Shown here piece after piece: positions 1-7,490 of a DNA stretch of 64,000 bases. Below the pieces are notes generated by a model. That model searched no databases, was not told where the DNA came from, and saw nothing but the letters and a program-made list of their open reading frames with translations. The stretch covers positions 186,001-250,000 of the forward strand of contig NZ_JAODBT010000004.1 in assembly GCF_027497995.1 (NCBI RefSeq), in the 5' to 3' direction. Both the position numbers and the translations under genes were made by a program. Each line of letters begins with the position of its first letter. Positions within the stretch are counted from its first letter, which is position 1. This DNA comes from Stenotrophomonas sp. Iso1. GTDB lineage: Bacteria; Pseudomonadota; Gammaproteobacteria; Xanthomonadales; Xanthomonadaceae.

Positions 1-48
1 TCAAGCCGAAGCCGCTTCGCGGCTCCACTTCATTCTGGCGGTAGTGCC
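1..48 (+). other. attC-like site, left part cut by window edge
   Basis: AGCCGC TTC GCGGCT forms a 6-bp stem at 10-24. The downstream core is degenerate (GTAGTGC at 41-47 instead of GTTRRRY). It lies directly before the first cassette gene. Confidence 0.6.
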
Positions 49-51
49 CAC

Positions 52-504
52 TTGAACTTCACAGCACCCACGCAACAGGAGATTGACGAGGTTGAGACGA
101 TGGCAGGCTTCCCGCTACCAGCGAGCCTCCTCAAGCTCTACGCAAGTCACGGTAACGGAGGCTTCGGCCCAGACTACGGCTTGCTTGGCCTCGCATCGGG
201 ACACGTCACGGATCAAGGCGACACGGCACTAAGTCTCTATCAAATCTTCAATCAACCCGACCCGGATGATCCAGGTTGGGCTTGGCCCGGGCATCTGCTC
301 CCCATCCTTCATGTTGGTTGTGCCATTTACTACTGCATAAACTTGGCTGCTGCAGATAATCCGGTAGTTCGGTTCGATCCAAACGGATTCGGCCCTGGAG
401 ATAACTGGGAGGGTGCGTTCTCGGTGGTCTTTCCGAGCTTGGAGTCTTGGCTAGGTGGCTCTAACACTTCGTTCAACCCGAACCTGCCACATGGGTCGGT
501 GTAA
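52..504 (+). CDS. SMI1/KNR4 (SUKH) family cassette protein
   Basis: This 150-residue protein begins at a TTG just after the attC-like site; no ATG or GTG in frame gives a better start. The N-terminal pattern (acidic helix, then LPASLLKLYASHGNGGF at about residues 22-38) and the late FPSLESWL segment match the SMI1/KNR4 (SUKH) fold. Family members are often immunity proteins against polymorphic or contact-dependent toxins, but no toxin is visible here. Only 23 bp separate it from the next gene, too little for an attC site, so both probably travel in one cassette. The immunity role is inference from family. Confidence 0.75.
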   Translation: MNFTAPTQQEIDEVETMAGFPLPASLLKLYASHGNGGFGPDYGLLGLASGHVTDQGDTALSLYQIFNQPDPDDPGWAWPGHLLPILHVGCAIYYCINLAAADNPVVRFDPNGFGPGDNWEGAFSVVFPSLESWLGGSNTSFNPNLPHGSV

Positions 505-527
505 CTCAGACGATAAGCGATAAGACC

Positions 528-788
528 ATGATCAATCGCACGGAAAATCCGGTTGGCTGGGCCATGCTTCTTGACGACCTCGATGATGCGCATGAGCACT
601 TGGGCAATCTGATCAAGGAAATCACAAACGATCCTGAATACGGCGAGCCGGAGCTGCGGATAGACCTGGGCCACGTATACGCCCATCTCAATCGAGCATG
701 GCGTCGTCGAGAAATCACTGATGACTTTACCGACAGTGAGTGGATTGCTGCGGGAGCATTTCCCAGCGATATTGAGCCAATCGCCTAG
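528..788 (+). CDS. Small acidic cassette protein of unknown function
   Basis: This 86-residue protein is not recognised. It is helical in appearance and acidic, with no membrane segment or cysteine. It sits 23 bp behind the SUKH-like gene with no attC between them, so the two share a cassette and may be functionally paired. Its stop codon is followed immediately by an attC-like site. Confidence 0.6.
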   Translation: MINRTENPVGWAMLLDDLDDAHEHLGNLIKEITNDPEYGEPELRIDLGHVYAHLNRAWRRREITDDFTDSEWIAAGAFPSDIEPIA

Positions 789-842
789 CAAATCACTAAA
801 TCCGAGCCCGCTTCGCGAATCAGCCTGGTTCAAGCGTTGAGC
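783..842 (+). other. attC site
   Basis: The left core GCCTAGC (783-789) and right core GTTGAGC (836-842, a perfect GTTRRRY) flank an imperfect palindrome with centre CCCGCTTCGCGAA, about 60 bp in total. Confidence 0.75.
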
Positions 843-858
843 CGCATAGGAACCCTCA

Positions 859-1236
859 ATGGATGTTGTCGCGGTCAAAGAGCATTGCAGCCGTTACCCG
901 GGGGCCTCTGCCAAGTTGTCTGGACCACCCATCAACGTGCTCACCTACTCCGTTGGTGGCAAACAGTTCGCCTACTTCAAGACCAGCGAGCCGGAGCAAT
1001 GGCGCTTCAGTATCCGTACTACCTCGGAGCGCTTTCTGGAGTTGACGAACGTACCTGGCATCAAGCCGGCGCGCTTCATGGCCAGATTCCGCTGGGTCAC
1101 CATCGTGGATGTCGACACAGTTCCAGCCGACTATCTTCAGGAGTTGATCGCGTGGTCCTATGCCAATGCGCTGGGTAGTCTTTCGAAACGACGGCAATCC
1201 ACCATCATGGGCGAGCTGCCTGACATTTCACTATAG
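859..1236 (+). CDS. MmcQ/YjbR-like protein (integron cassette)
   Basis: This 125-residue cassette protein looks like the MmcQ/YjbR family (CyaY-like fold): a short helical start with the SAKLSGPP segment, a strand pattern through FAYFKTSEPEQWRFSIRTT, and a C-terminal RFRWVTIVDVDTVP then helical LIAWSYANAL. YjbR relatives are small cytoplasmic proteins, sometimes described as DNA-binding, with no firmly known role. The start ATG lies 17 bp after the right core of the preceding attC and the stop overlaps the next attC, so it is a single-gene cassette. Confidence 0.7.
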   Translation: MDVVAVKEHCSRYPGASAKLSGPPINVLTYSVGGKQFAYFKTSEPEQWRFSIRTTSERFLELTNVPGIKPARFMARFRWVTIVDVDTVPADYLQELIAWSYANALGSLSKRRQSTIMGELPDISL

Positions 1237-1277
1237 CCAAAGCCGTTTCACTGATCGGCCTGATTCGGGCGTTAGAC
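1231..1277 (+). other. attC site
   Basis: The right core GTTAGAC (1271-1277) fits GTTRRRY. The left core (CTATAGC) is degenerate and overlaps the stop codon of the YjbR-like gene. Confidence 0.7.
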
Positions 1278-1280
1278 CGC

Positions 1281-1673
1281 ATGGACAGAGAAGTAGCACC
1301 GCAACCCAGTATTCGAAACGTCAGTCGGGGTGAGATCTTCTGGATCGCTGCCGATGAGGCGAAGGGATCCATTCCCGGGACACCGCACCCTCATGTCGTC
1401 GTTCAAGAGGACGTCTTCAATCACTCCCGTATCGGCACTGTCATTGTCTGCGCGCTGAGTACGAACCTCCGTAAAGCTTCCGAACCTGGCGCTGTTCTAC
1501 TGGATATCGGAGAGGGAGGGCTGGAGCGGCAAAGCGTCGTAGTTGCTTCGCAGATATCTTGCGTCTACAAGTCTCGACTGGGTGCCTACATTGGATCGCT
1601 GTCGCAGGATCGCGTCGATCAAGTTGTTTCAGGGTTGCGATTTGTTCAATCGGCTTTTCATGATCGCAGCTAG
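1281..1673 (+). CDS. Solitary MazF/PemK-like toxin (integron cassette)
   Basis: This 130-residue protein has the MazF/PemK barrel pattern: an RGEIFWIAAD opening, HPHVVVQEDVFNHSR, then TVIVCALSTNLRKA, QSVVVASQISCV and GSLSQDRVDQVVSGL. MazF toxins are endoribonucleases normally paired with an upstream antitoxin. Here the ATG lies 3 bp after an attC core, and neither neighbour looks like a MazE/PemI antitoxin. The usual Arg-Pro ahead of the VV strand is His-Pro. It may be an orphan toxin, a toxin neutralised elsewhere, or a stabilising cassette. Family assignment is good; activity is unknown. Confidence 0.8.
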   Translation: MDREVAPQPSIRNVSRGEIFWIAADEAKGSIPGTPHPHVVVQEDVFNHSRIGTVIVCALSTNLRKASEPGAVLLDIGEGGLERQSVVVASQISCVYKSRLGAYIGSLSQDRVDQVVSGLRFVQSAFHDRS

Positions 1674-1687
1674 AACTCCACCCAGAC

Positions 1688-1748
1688 GACCGGGCGAATC
1701 ATTCAAGCCGAATGCGCTTCAAGGTCCGGCATAATTCAGTCGTTGGGC
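1688..1748 (+). other. attC site, best match to the Xanthomonas type
   Basis: GAATCATTCAAGCCGA on the left arm, ATAATTCAG on the right arm and a perfect right core GTTGGGC at 1742-1748. The left core is poorly conserved. Confidence 0.75.
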
Positions 1749-1766
1749 AACCAGGGAGAGATTGCC

Positions 1767-2312
1767 GTGGTCATACAAAAGGTCATCCTGGCGCTGTTGC
1801 TGTTTTCGCCATTTTTCGCCATCGCCGGGGACAACCCTGAGTTGCGTTCGATCAAGGAAGCAGATCAAGCGGACAGGCGCTCAGAGCCGACTTTGGACAC
1901 GTGGCGTGGTGTCATGCAGCGGGATAGCGAACGGCGCACTCGCGTGCTTGAGATTCTCAAGGATGGCCAGCTCAGTACTGCCTGGGATTACTACAATGCT
2001 GCGCTTGTCCTGCAACATGGCAATTCTGCAGAAGACATCAGGCTAGCGCACTCCCTCTCCACGATCGCCATCACGCTGGACCCAGGACACAAGCGCGCCA
2101 AATGGCTTCTGGCGGCATCCTGGGACAGGCTGATGCTGTACTTCAAACAACCTCAATGGTACGGAACCCAGTCAGTACGGGATTCATCCGGCAAAGGTGT
2201 CCTCTATCCCGTTGATCCGGCTGCGGTCACAGATGCTGATCGCGCCGCACTCGGAGTGCCATCGCTCGCAGAGACTCAAGCGCGGATCGAATCTCAGAGG
2301 GAAAACAAATAG
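1767..2312 (+). CDS. Exported cassette protein of unknown function
   Basis: A GTG start at 1767 is preferred because AGGGAGAG lies about 7 bp upstream; a TTG at 1743 sits inside the attC core and is unlikely. The resulting 181-residue protein starts with a signal peptide (VILALLLFSPFFAIAG). The mature part is helical and acidic, containing DQADRR and a late segment LYFKQPQWYGTQSV. These resemble short exported proteins with a DQxxR and YGTQ pattern (DUF6624-like), but this match is from memory and weak. Confidence 0.6.
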   Translation: MVIQKVILALLLFSPFFAIAGDNPELRSIKEADQADRRSEPTLDTWRGVMQRDSERRTRVLEILKDGQLSTAWDYYNAALVLQHGNSAEDIRLAHSLSTIAITLDPGHKRAKWLLAASWDRLMLYFKQPQWYGTQSVRDSSGKGVLYPVDPAAVTDADRAALGVPSLAETQARIESQRENK

Positions 2313-2314
2313 CT

Positions 2315-2371
2315 TCCCAATGGTTCATTCAAGCCGAAGGTGCTTCTAGCGTCACTTGATTTCAGTTCCTG
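2315..2371 (+). other. Degenerate attC-like site
   Basis: GGTTCATTCAAGCCGAAG is retained from the left arm and TGATTTCAGTT from the right arm, but the right core (GTTCCTG) no longer fits GTTRRRY. Confidence 0.5.
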
Positions 2372-2407
2372 CACGCAGAGCGACACTACAAAACACATGG
2401 AGACATC

Positions 2408-2713
2408 ATGGAATTCGCAAGGAAGCTCCTGACAGGCCTGACAGCTTCTGCTCCTTTCACGGCCATCGCTTCGAGTACCGCATCCCAATCACAGGGCACC
2501 GCTCGCGCTGGCGTGACCGGCCTGTGGGTTCTCGCAAACATCAGCTGTGCGGGCATGCGAGCACAGAACAGCGCCAGCGCAGGGTGGCGGATCATCGCCT
2601 TCATCTTTGGTTTGCCAGGAACGTTCATCAGTTTTCTGGCCATAACGGAAGGCAGCGAACGCGCTTACGGCATCGAGGTGCCGCGGCGACGCACTCGCGG
2701 CCCCGATGTCTGA
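2408..2713 (+). CDS. Small membrane protein, cassette gene of unknown function
   Basis: This 101-residue protein has a possible N-terminal signal or membrane helix and a second hydrophobic stretch (IIAFIFGLPGTFISFLAI, about residues 62-79), then a basic tail. It is not recognised. Its place between two attC-like sites on the same strand as the other cassette genes supports it being real. Confidence 0.5.
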   Translation: MEFARKLLTGLTASAPFTAIASSTASQSQGTARAGVTGLWVLANISCAGMRAQNSASAGWRIIAFIFGLPGTFISFLAITEGSERAYGIEVPRRRTRGPDV

Positions 2714-2723
2714 TGCAGCACTC

Positions 2724-2760
2724 CCGCCGAAGCCGCTTCGCGGCTCGGCTCTACTCCATG
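2724..2760 (+). other. attC-like hairpin with conserved centre
   Basis: GCCGAAGCCGC TTC GCGGCTCGGC (2726-2749) pairs throughout except for one extra A. This extrahelical base is typical of attC sites. No downstream GTTRRRY core is seen. Confidence 0.6.
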
Positions 2761-2776
2761 GCGAGCCCCGCAACCA

Positions 2777-3073
2777 ATGAGTCGTAAGTTGAGGTTCCTC
2801 TCAGCGTTCCTGATAACCGGCTGCATTGCCGCTTTTGCCAATCTGTTGCCGTACCTGCGGTCTCGCGGTGCGTATCAGTACGATGGCCAGGAAGTTGCTG
2901 GATTCCCTTATGCGTTTCGCAGGATCGGGGGCGACTGTCTGTCTTCGATCTGCAATACCTACCACTTCCATCCTGGCTACTTTGCCGCAGACCTCGGACT
3001 TGCTTTGGAATGTGCCATGGTGGCAGGTCTTGTTGCCGCAAGCGTCGGCAAGGGTCCACGTGATGTGGCCTGA
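2777..3073 (+). CDS. Small membrane cassette protein of unknown function
   Basis: This 98-residue protein has an N-terminal hydrophobic segment (FLSAFLITGCIAAFANLLPY) and a C-terminal one (LGLALECAMVAGLVAASVG), with a loop holding two cysteines (CLSSIC) between them. It is not recognised. It lies between two attC-like hairpins. Confidence 0.5.
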   Translation: MSRKLRFLSAFLITGCIAAFANLLPYLRSRGAYQYDGQEVAGFPYAFRRIGGDCLSSICNTYHFHPGYFAADLGLALECAMVAGLVAASVGKGPRDVA

Positions 3074-3112
3074 CAATGTGTCCAAACCGTGGCCGCTTCG
3101 CGCCCGGGCAAA
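3068..3112 (+). other. Terminal degenerate attC-like site
   Basis: The left core is GCCTGAC (3068-3074) and the centre is TGGCCGCTTCGCGCCC; no right core follows. It marks the probable end of the cassette array. Confidence 0.45.
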
Positions 3113-3115
3113 TTC

Positions 3116-3673
3116 ATGGGATCGAGCTTCCTGGAAATGATCGCGCAACCCTCTGTCACCACTGATCTTGGTGATCGAATCCTCAAGGTCAATCATGCCG
3201 GCGAGCATGGTGCCGTCAACATCTATGGCGGACAGATCTTCATGGCGCGCCTTACCGCGCCCGGTATGCTCAGTGAGCTGGAAGAGTTCCGCTCGCACGA
3301 GTGTGGGCATCGCGCGATCTTTGCGGCGGAGTTGCTTCGTCGGCAGCGGCCACGCTGTCGCAGCTATTGGTTGTGCGGATTCGGTGGCCGCGTTCTCGGA
3401 CTCATGACCGGGCTTCTGGGAGCCAACGCGATTGCCGCCACCACCGTTGCGGTGGAGAGCGTCGTGCTTCGGCATCTGCAGCAGCAGCTTGTTTCACTGC
3501 AGGGCAGCGATCCGTCCGCCATTGCCGCGATCTCCGCCATCATCGCGGAGGAGCAGCTGCACCATGACCACTCTGCGAGCCATGTCCAGACGGGTACGTT
3601 CTGGCCTCGCATCCTCACGCCCATCGTGACGGCCTCCACCGAGGCAGTCATTTGGCTTGGCATGCGGTCCTGA
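3116..3673 (+). CDS. Coq7-like ferritin-fold diiron protein
   Basis: The 185-residue protein has the four-helix diiron ligand pattern of demethoxyubiquinone hydroxylase: NHAGEHGAVNIY (Glu), EEFRSHECGH (Glu and His), VAVESVVLRH (Glu) and AEEQLHHDH (Glu and His). Coq7 adds the 6-hydroxyl in ubiquinone synthesis at the membrane. At 185 residues it is slightly shorter than typical proteobacterial Coq7, and its neighbours are an integron array and accessory genes, so it may be a paralogue or cassette gene rather than the housekeeping enzyme. ATG 3116 is used; ATG 3137 is possible. Confidence 0.75.
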   Translation: MGSSFLEMIAQPSVTTDLGDRILKVNHAGEHGAVNIYGGQIFMARLTAPGMLSELEEFRSHECGHRAIFAAELLRRQRPRCRSYWLCGFGGRVLGLMTGLLGANAIAATTVAVESVVLRHLQQQLVSLQGSDPSAIAAISAIIAEEQLHHDHSASHVQTGTFWPRILTPIVTASTEAVIWLGMRS

Positions 3674-3998
3674 GCACCTGCAGTCCATCTGCACCGGAAT
3701 CACGCAGCGATTTGTATTCAATCCGATATACGACTTCAGCGCGGGAACAGCCGCCTGAATCACCAGACCCAAGCCGCCGCACGGGCGCCCTGCACATTCA
3801 TTTCCCTGGACTTCGACAGCGGCGTCCCGCTGTTCCCTTTGCAAGTCCCGTCACAAGGCGCTGTGGCATCATCGGCCTGCGCTGGGCGGCACACGTCGGG
3901 CGGGTTGTCCGAAGATTCGATGATCGGCGAATCCGCTCTACACGATACTGTTGCCGCGACGTGCCGAACTACTGCGTCAGCCCATACGGAGACCGTTC
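3674..3998. other. 325-bp gap with no recognised gene
   Basis: No open frame here carries a recognisable domain, and no hairpin terminator, attC centre or RNA gene was seen. It may hold the promoter of the next gene. Confidence 0.5.
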
Positions 3999-4376
3999 AT
4001 GGCCACTCAAAGCAACGCCGAAATCGCCACTACCTACCTCGCCATGGTGGCTTCGGGCAACGTGCGCGAGGCTTATGCGCTTTATGTCGCTGACGCTTTC
4101 ACGCATCACAACGCCTACTTTCCCGGGGATCGCGAATCGCTGCTTGTCGCAATGGAGCAGAGTGCGGCGAGCGAGCCGAACAAAGCCTTCACCGTGAAGC
4201 AGGTCATTGAGTCCGGTGATCGCGTGGCTGTTCTTTCACATCTGCGCCGTGCTCAGGTCGATCAGGAGTACGCGGTTGTGCACATCCTGAGATTCGAGGG
4301 CTCGAAGATCGTCGAGATGTGGGATATCGGGCAGGAAGTACCGAAGGATTCGCCCAACGCACTTGGCATGTTCTAA
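3999..4376 (+). CDS. SnoaL/NTF2-like protein
   Basis: This 125-residue protein has the NTF2-like cone fold seen in SnoaL-type polyketide cyclases: helix TTYLAMVASGNVREAYALYV, the DAFTHHNAYFPG loop, then strands and the closing VHILRFEGSKIVEMWDIGQEVP. Many such proteins are small ligand-binding domains or isomerases. ATG 3999 gives the normal family length. It precedes a VOC-family gene by 65 bp, suggesting a pair of small-molecule-handling proteins; the substrate is unknown. Confidence 0.8.
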   Translation: MATQSNAEIATTYLAMVASGNVREAYALYVADAFTHHNAYFPGDRESLLVAMEQSAASEPNKAFTVKQVIESGDRVAVLSHLRRAQVDQEYAVVHILRFEGSKIVEMWDIGQEVPKDSPNALGMF

Positions 4377-4441
4377 GCCCTGCACCTTCCATCTCGGCTG
4401 CGATTACGGAACAACTCACCCGAAACATCCTGGAGAACTCC

Positions 4442-4822
4442 ATGAAACGCGTGACCGGCATTGGTGGCATCTTCTTCAAATCGGCCGATCCCAAGGCACT
4501 AGGCGCTTGGTATCGGGATCATCTTGGGCTGGATGTTTCGGAGTGGGGTGGCGCGGTGTTCCAGTGGGGCGGCACGGACAGCCCGGCCGGGATGACCATC
4601 TGGAGTCCCTTCGCCCAGGACACGGAGTACATGCAGCCAAGTTCGGCGCCTTTCATGATCAATTTCCGCGTCGACGACCTTGATGCATTGCTTGTCGCGC
4701 TGCGCAGCGAAGGCTGCAATGTGGTCGACAAGACCGAGACATCGGACCAGGGAAAGTTTGGTTGGGTGCTTGATCCAGAAGGCAACAAGGTGGAGCTGTG
4801 GGAGCCGCCGGCGGATGCGTGA
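4442..4822 (+). CDS. VOC/glyoxalase-family protein
   Basis: This 126-residue single VOC unit contains IGGIFFKSADPKALGAWYRDHLGL at the start and FGWVLDPEGNKVELWEP at the end, the last holding the usual metal-ligand Glu. CTGGAGAA provides a ribosome site upstream of ATG 4442. Relatives include glyoxalase I-like and bleomycin-resistance-like proteins, but the substrate cannot be told from sequence. Confidence 0.8.
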   Translation: MKRVTGIGGIFFKSADPKALGAWYRDHLGLDVSEWGGAVFQWGGTDSPAGMTIWSPFAQDTEYMQPSSAPFMINFRVDDLDALLVALRSEGCNVVDKTETSDQGKFGWVLDPEGNKVELWEPPADA

Positions 4823-4936
4823 GTGGCGGTTGTCAGCGGGCCTCACCCGGTGATCCCTTGACGGACACCGCTCGTACGAAAGATGCGCGCACTGGCGATA
4901 TGCTGTCGACCTGAAGTTCCTACGAAAAATCGCACC

Positions 4937-5353
4937 ATGAACACGCCCTCCTTGTTTCTGGCACTCGTATTTGCGGTATCGCCGGCCGTGGTGGAAGCCG
5001 CTCCGGACGACGAAGCGGCTGCTGTCATCATCGACGGCGGTCACTGGCAGGCGGACAGCCGCGAGGGCACTTATCGGATCCGGATTGAGAGTGTCGGCTT
5101 CGAACATGTGTCTTGCCGCGTGTGGATCGAATGGCTGACGACTGCCGCCCCCGGCGCTCCTTCGCAACTGCTGGCTCGGGTACCGTTTGCCGAAGCATCG
5201 AACGGCATGTGGGCCTGCAAGGCGGATGCCGTCAGCACGCCGTTGCAGGACAACATGCTGACGATCCCGGCAACGCATACCTATTCCAATGAGCCATATG
5301 TGTTCAAGGCGGCACTGGGCAGCCTCGGCGAGTACCAGGTGCTGACGCCGTGA
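4937..5353 (+). CDS. Small exported protein of unknown function
   Basis: This 138-residue protein begins at ATG 4937 with a signal peptide (LFLALVFAVSPAVVEAA). The mature part appears beta-rich and has two cysteines (HVSCRVW and MWACKAD) that could form a disulfide in the periplasm. It is not recognised. Longer upstream starts would remove the signal-peptide start and are rejected. Confidence 0.6.
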   Translation: MNTPSLFLALVFAVSPAVVEAAPDDEAAAVIIDGGHWQADSREGTYRIRIESVGFEHVSCRVWIEWLTTAAPGAPSQLLARVPFAEASNGMWACKADAVSTPLQDNMLTIPATHTYSNEPYVFKAALGSLGEYQVLTP

Positions 5354-5393
5354 TGGACACGCCGCCGTTGCATTCGCCAGCCAACCGCGAGAC

Positions 5394-5828
5394 ATGATGA
5401 TGAGCCTGCCATTTTCCGTGCAACGTATCGATCACGTCGTGTTCCGTGTGCGCGATCTGGAAGCCAGCATTGCCTTCTATCGCACCGTGTTGGGTTGTGA
5501 GGTAGTGCGGCGGCGCGATCACCTTGGTCTGGTGCATCTGCGCGCCGGCGCATCGATGATCGACCTGATCAGTGTTGATGGAAAACTGGGCTCGCGCGGT
5601 GGCGCGGCGGCCGCATCGGAAGGCCGTAATGTCGACCACCTTTGTCTGCGCGTGGAGCCATTCGATGAAGCTGCCATCGCGGCGCACCTGCAGGTGTTTG
5701 GCATCGTGCCGACGACGGCAGAGGTCAATTTTGGTGCAGAGGGCGACGGACTATCGCTCTACTTCTCCGACCCGGATGGCAACACGGTCGAATTGAAAGG
5801 CCCGGCACAGGCGGCTCCGGAAAGCTGA
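5394..5828 (+). CDS. VOC/glyoxalase-family protein with intact ligands
   Basis: This 144-residue VOC protein keeps the first metal-ligand His (IDHVVFRVRDLEASIAFYRTVLG), a central His (VDHLCLRV) and the C-terminal Glu (FSDPDGNTVELKG), a complete divalent-metal set for a two-module VOC enzyme. It resembles lactoylglutathione lyase-like and fosfomycin-resistance-like proteins. The substrate is unknown. Three ATG codons at 5394-5405 make the exact start uncertain by a few residues. Confidence 0.85.
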   Translation: MMMSLPFSVQRIDHVVFRVRDLEASIAFYRTVLGCEVVRRRDHLGLVHLRAGASMIDLISVDGKLGSRGGAAAASEGRNVDHLCLRVEPFDEAAIAAHLQVFGIVPTTAEVNFGAEGDGLSLYFSDPDGNTVELKGPAQAAPES

Positions 5829-5983
5829 CGGTTATGCGTGGTGCCCTGCACTGCTGCGCAATGATCCTGCCGGTGCCCCGGCCACCCTGCAATGCCTCTA
5901 CGACTGCCCGTTGACGCCGAGCGAACCCGCGTGGCTTCATGCCGTCCCCTGCCCCGGCGGCATTGCAACTCGAAGGAGATCAC

Positions 5984-6334
5984 ATGAAAGGATTCATCGT
6001 ATTGGCACTGCTGGCGCTGCCGCTGCTGCCTGCCCAGGCCGACGCCAAGGAGAACATCCTGGCCAGGAACTGGAGCAAGGTGGATGAGAATCACGCCGAG
6101 CTGGAGCGTGGCGGCAAAACCTACGTGCTGGACAGCTACATCGTCCTCTTCGAGCAGCCGTACTACCTCCATGTGCGTGCAAAAGATGGGCAGGCGCTGG
6201 ACACCACTGAAGCGGAAGCACTGGCCGGGGAGTACATCCAACCGCGTGGCTGCACGCAGCCGCTGGAGCGGCGCAAGGATCTGGACCGCAGCAATGGCGA
6301 CGGAACCGAGTTGGTGCTGGGATTCCAGTGCTGA
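5984..6334 (+). CDS. Small exported protein of unknown function
   Basis: A strong ribosome site (GAAGGAGAT) precedes ATG 5984. The 116-residue product has a signal peptide (FIVLALLALPLLPAQADA) and a small mature domain with two cysteines (PRGCTQP and the C-terminal Cys). It is not recognised and is probably periplasmic. Confidence 0.65.
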   Translation: MKGFIVLALLALPLLPAQADAKENILARNWSKVDENHAELERGGKTYVLDSYIVLFEQPYYLHVRAKDGQALDTTEAEALAGEYIQPRGCTQPLERRKDLDRSNGDGTELVLGFQC

Positions 6335-6403
6335 CCTGCGAAGCGTAGATCGCCACGCCATCAGAATGATCCGGCGGTCTTCCGCCAAACCATGGGCTCC
6401 ACG

Positions 6404-6658
6404 ATGACAATTGTTGAATTCAGCAAGGACGAGAAGGCCATTCTCGTCCGCAAGATGCAGGCTTACTTCGCCGATGAACTGCAGCAGCAGATCGGTCAGT
6501 TCGATGTCGAATTCCTGCTGGATTTCATTTCCAAAGAGATTGGCCCGTATTACTACAACCGCGGTTTGTACGATGCGCAGACGGCGCTGAATGCGCGCAT
6601 GGAAGACCTGCAGGATTCGATCTACCAGCTTGAAAAGCACACCGAGTTCAAAAGATAG
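6404..6658 (+). CDS. DUF2164-family protein
   Basis: This 84-residue cytoplasmic protein matches DUF2164: IVEFSKDEKAILVRKMQAYF at the N-terminus, then FDVEFLLDFISKEIGPYYYNRGLYDA and a terminal helix. ATG 6404 gives the family-typical start; ATG 6392 would add four residues. The family function is unknown. Confidence 0.85.
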   Translation: MTIVEFSKDEKAILVRKMQAYFADELQQQIGQFDVEFLLDFISKEIGPYYYNRGLYDAQTALNARMEDLQDSIYQLEKHTEFKR

Positions 6659-6696
6659 CCCAGTGCTGCATCGATGAATTTCCGGAGAGATGACGG

Positions 6697-7047
6697 ATGA
6701 AGACGCTCGCAACTCGCAGTCGTTGTATTGGTTTGATTCTGGTTGCTCTGTTGATGCTGGTGGCATGTACAAAGCCGATCCCGGCGGATAAGCAGAGCTA
6801 TATCGGCACCTGGGAGTCAGCGACGATGTCGCTGGTCGTCAGCCGGGAGGGCCGGGTCATCTACAAGCACGAGCCCACACCGAGCACCCGCAAATCCATT
6901 GAAGCACCCATCAAGGCATTTGAAGGCAACGATATGGTCGTTGGCGTCGGTCCGTTGACGACCCGATTCGTGGTGTCGTTGCCACCGCATCAAGCCGATG
7001 GTGCATGGAAGATGACCGTGGACGGCGAGGCGCTTACGCGGCGCTGA
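6697..7047 (+). CDS. Small lipoprotein of unknown function
   Basis: This 116-residue protein has a type II signal sequence with lipobox LVAC (Cys about residue 24). The mature domain is beta-rich (SYIGTWESATMSLVVSREGRVIYKHEP), similar in style to lipocalin-like envelope domains, but no family is recognised. Confidence 0.7.
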   Translation: MKTLATRSRCIGLILVALLMLVACTKPIPADKQSYIGTWESATMSLVVSREGRVIYKHEPTPSTRKSIEAPIKAFEGNDMVVGVGPLTTRFVVSLPPHQADGAWKMTVDGEALTRR

Positions 7048-7145
7048 TTGGCCACATGAATGGAGGGCCGTGCTGCGGGAGGCTCCGCAGTCGGAACAAG
7101 TGGCGCTACGCTTGGCACCGTCATTCAATGCCCCGGGAGGGCGAC

Positions 7146-7490
7146 ATGGTCAGTGGCAGCTGTCATTGCGGTGTGGTGCGTTTCGAGTGCGAAGGCACGC
7201 CGACGGAAGGCTATGAGTGCAATTGTTCGCACTGCAGCCGCAAGGGATTTTTGCTGTGGTTCATACCGCGTGATGCGATGCGCATCACCGAGGGTGCGGA
7301 TAGCTTGAGCACCTATACGTTCAACCGGCACATGATCAAACATCAGTTTTGCCCGACCTGCGGCTGTCAGCCGTTTGGATTGGGAACGGCGCCGGATGGC
7401 ACGGAGACGGCGGCGGTCAATCTGCGCTGCCTGGAGGCATTTGATCTTGCGGGGGTGACGCGCGTCCCGGTGGATGGGAAGGCGTATTGA
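7146..7490 (+). CDS. GFA-family zinc-binding protein
   Basis: This 114-residue protein has the GFA (glutathione-dependent formaldehyde-activating) cysteine pattern: GSCHCGVVRF, CNCSHCSRKGF and FCPTCGCQPFG, with zinc-binding cysteines in pairs. ATG 7146 with GGGAGGG upstream gives the standard length. Family members bind zinc and possibly glutathione adducts; formaldehyde activity is not established for this one. Confidence 0.85.
   Translation: MVSGSCHCGVVRFECEGTPTEGYECNCSHCSRKGFLLWFIPRDAMRITEGADSLSTYTFNRHMIKHQFCPTCGCQPFGLGTAPDGTETAAVNLRCLEAFDLAGVTRVPVDGKAY

Larger units (their letters stand above)
1..3115 (+). mobile_element. Distal part of a chromosomal integron cassette array
   Basis: Seven short + strand genes lie head to tail and are separated by imperfect palindromic spacers centred on GCCGCTTCGCGGCT or a decayed form of it. 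Three spacers end in a perfect integron core GTTRRRY (836-842, 1271-1277, 1742-1748). The centre and the flanking word ATTCAAGCCGA are like attC sites known from Xanthomonas chromosomal integrons. Sites after about 2300 lack a recognisable core, as expected of old distal cassettes. No integrase gene or attI is visible; because cassette genes point away from attI, the integrase is inferred to lie left of position 1. Confidence 0.8.

Noticed and set aside
505-527. A separate attC between the first two cassette genes
   Set aside because: Only 23 bp are available and no palindrome or core is present.
1743-1766. TTG start for the exported cassette protein
   Set aside because: It lies within the attC core; GTG 1767 has a proper ribosome site and yields a signal peptide.
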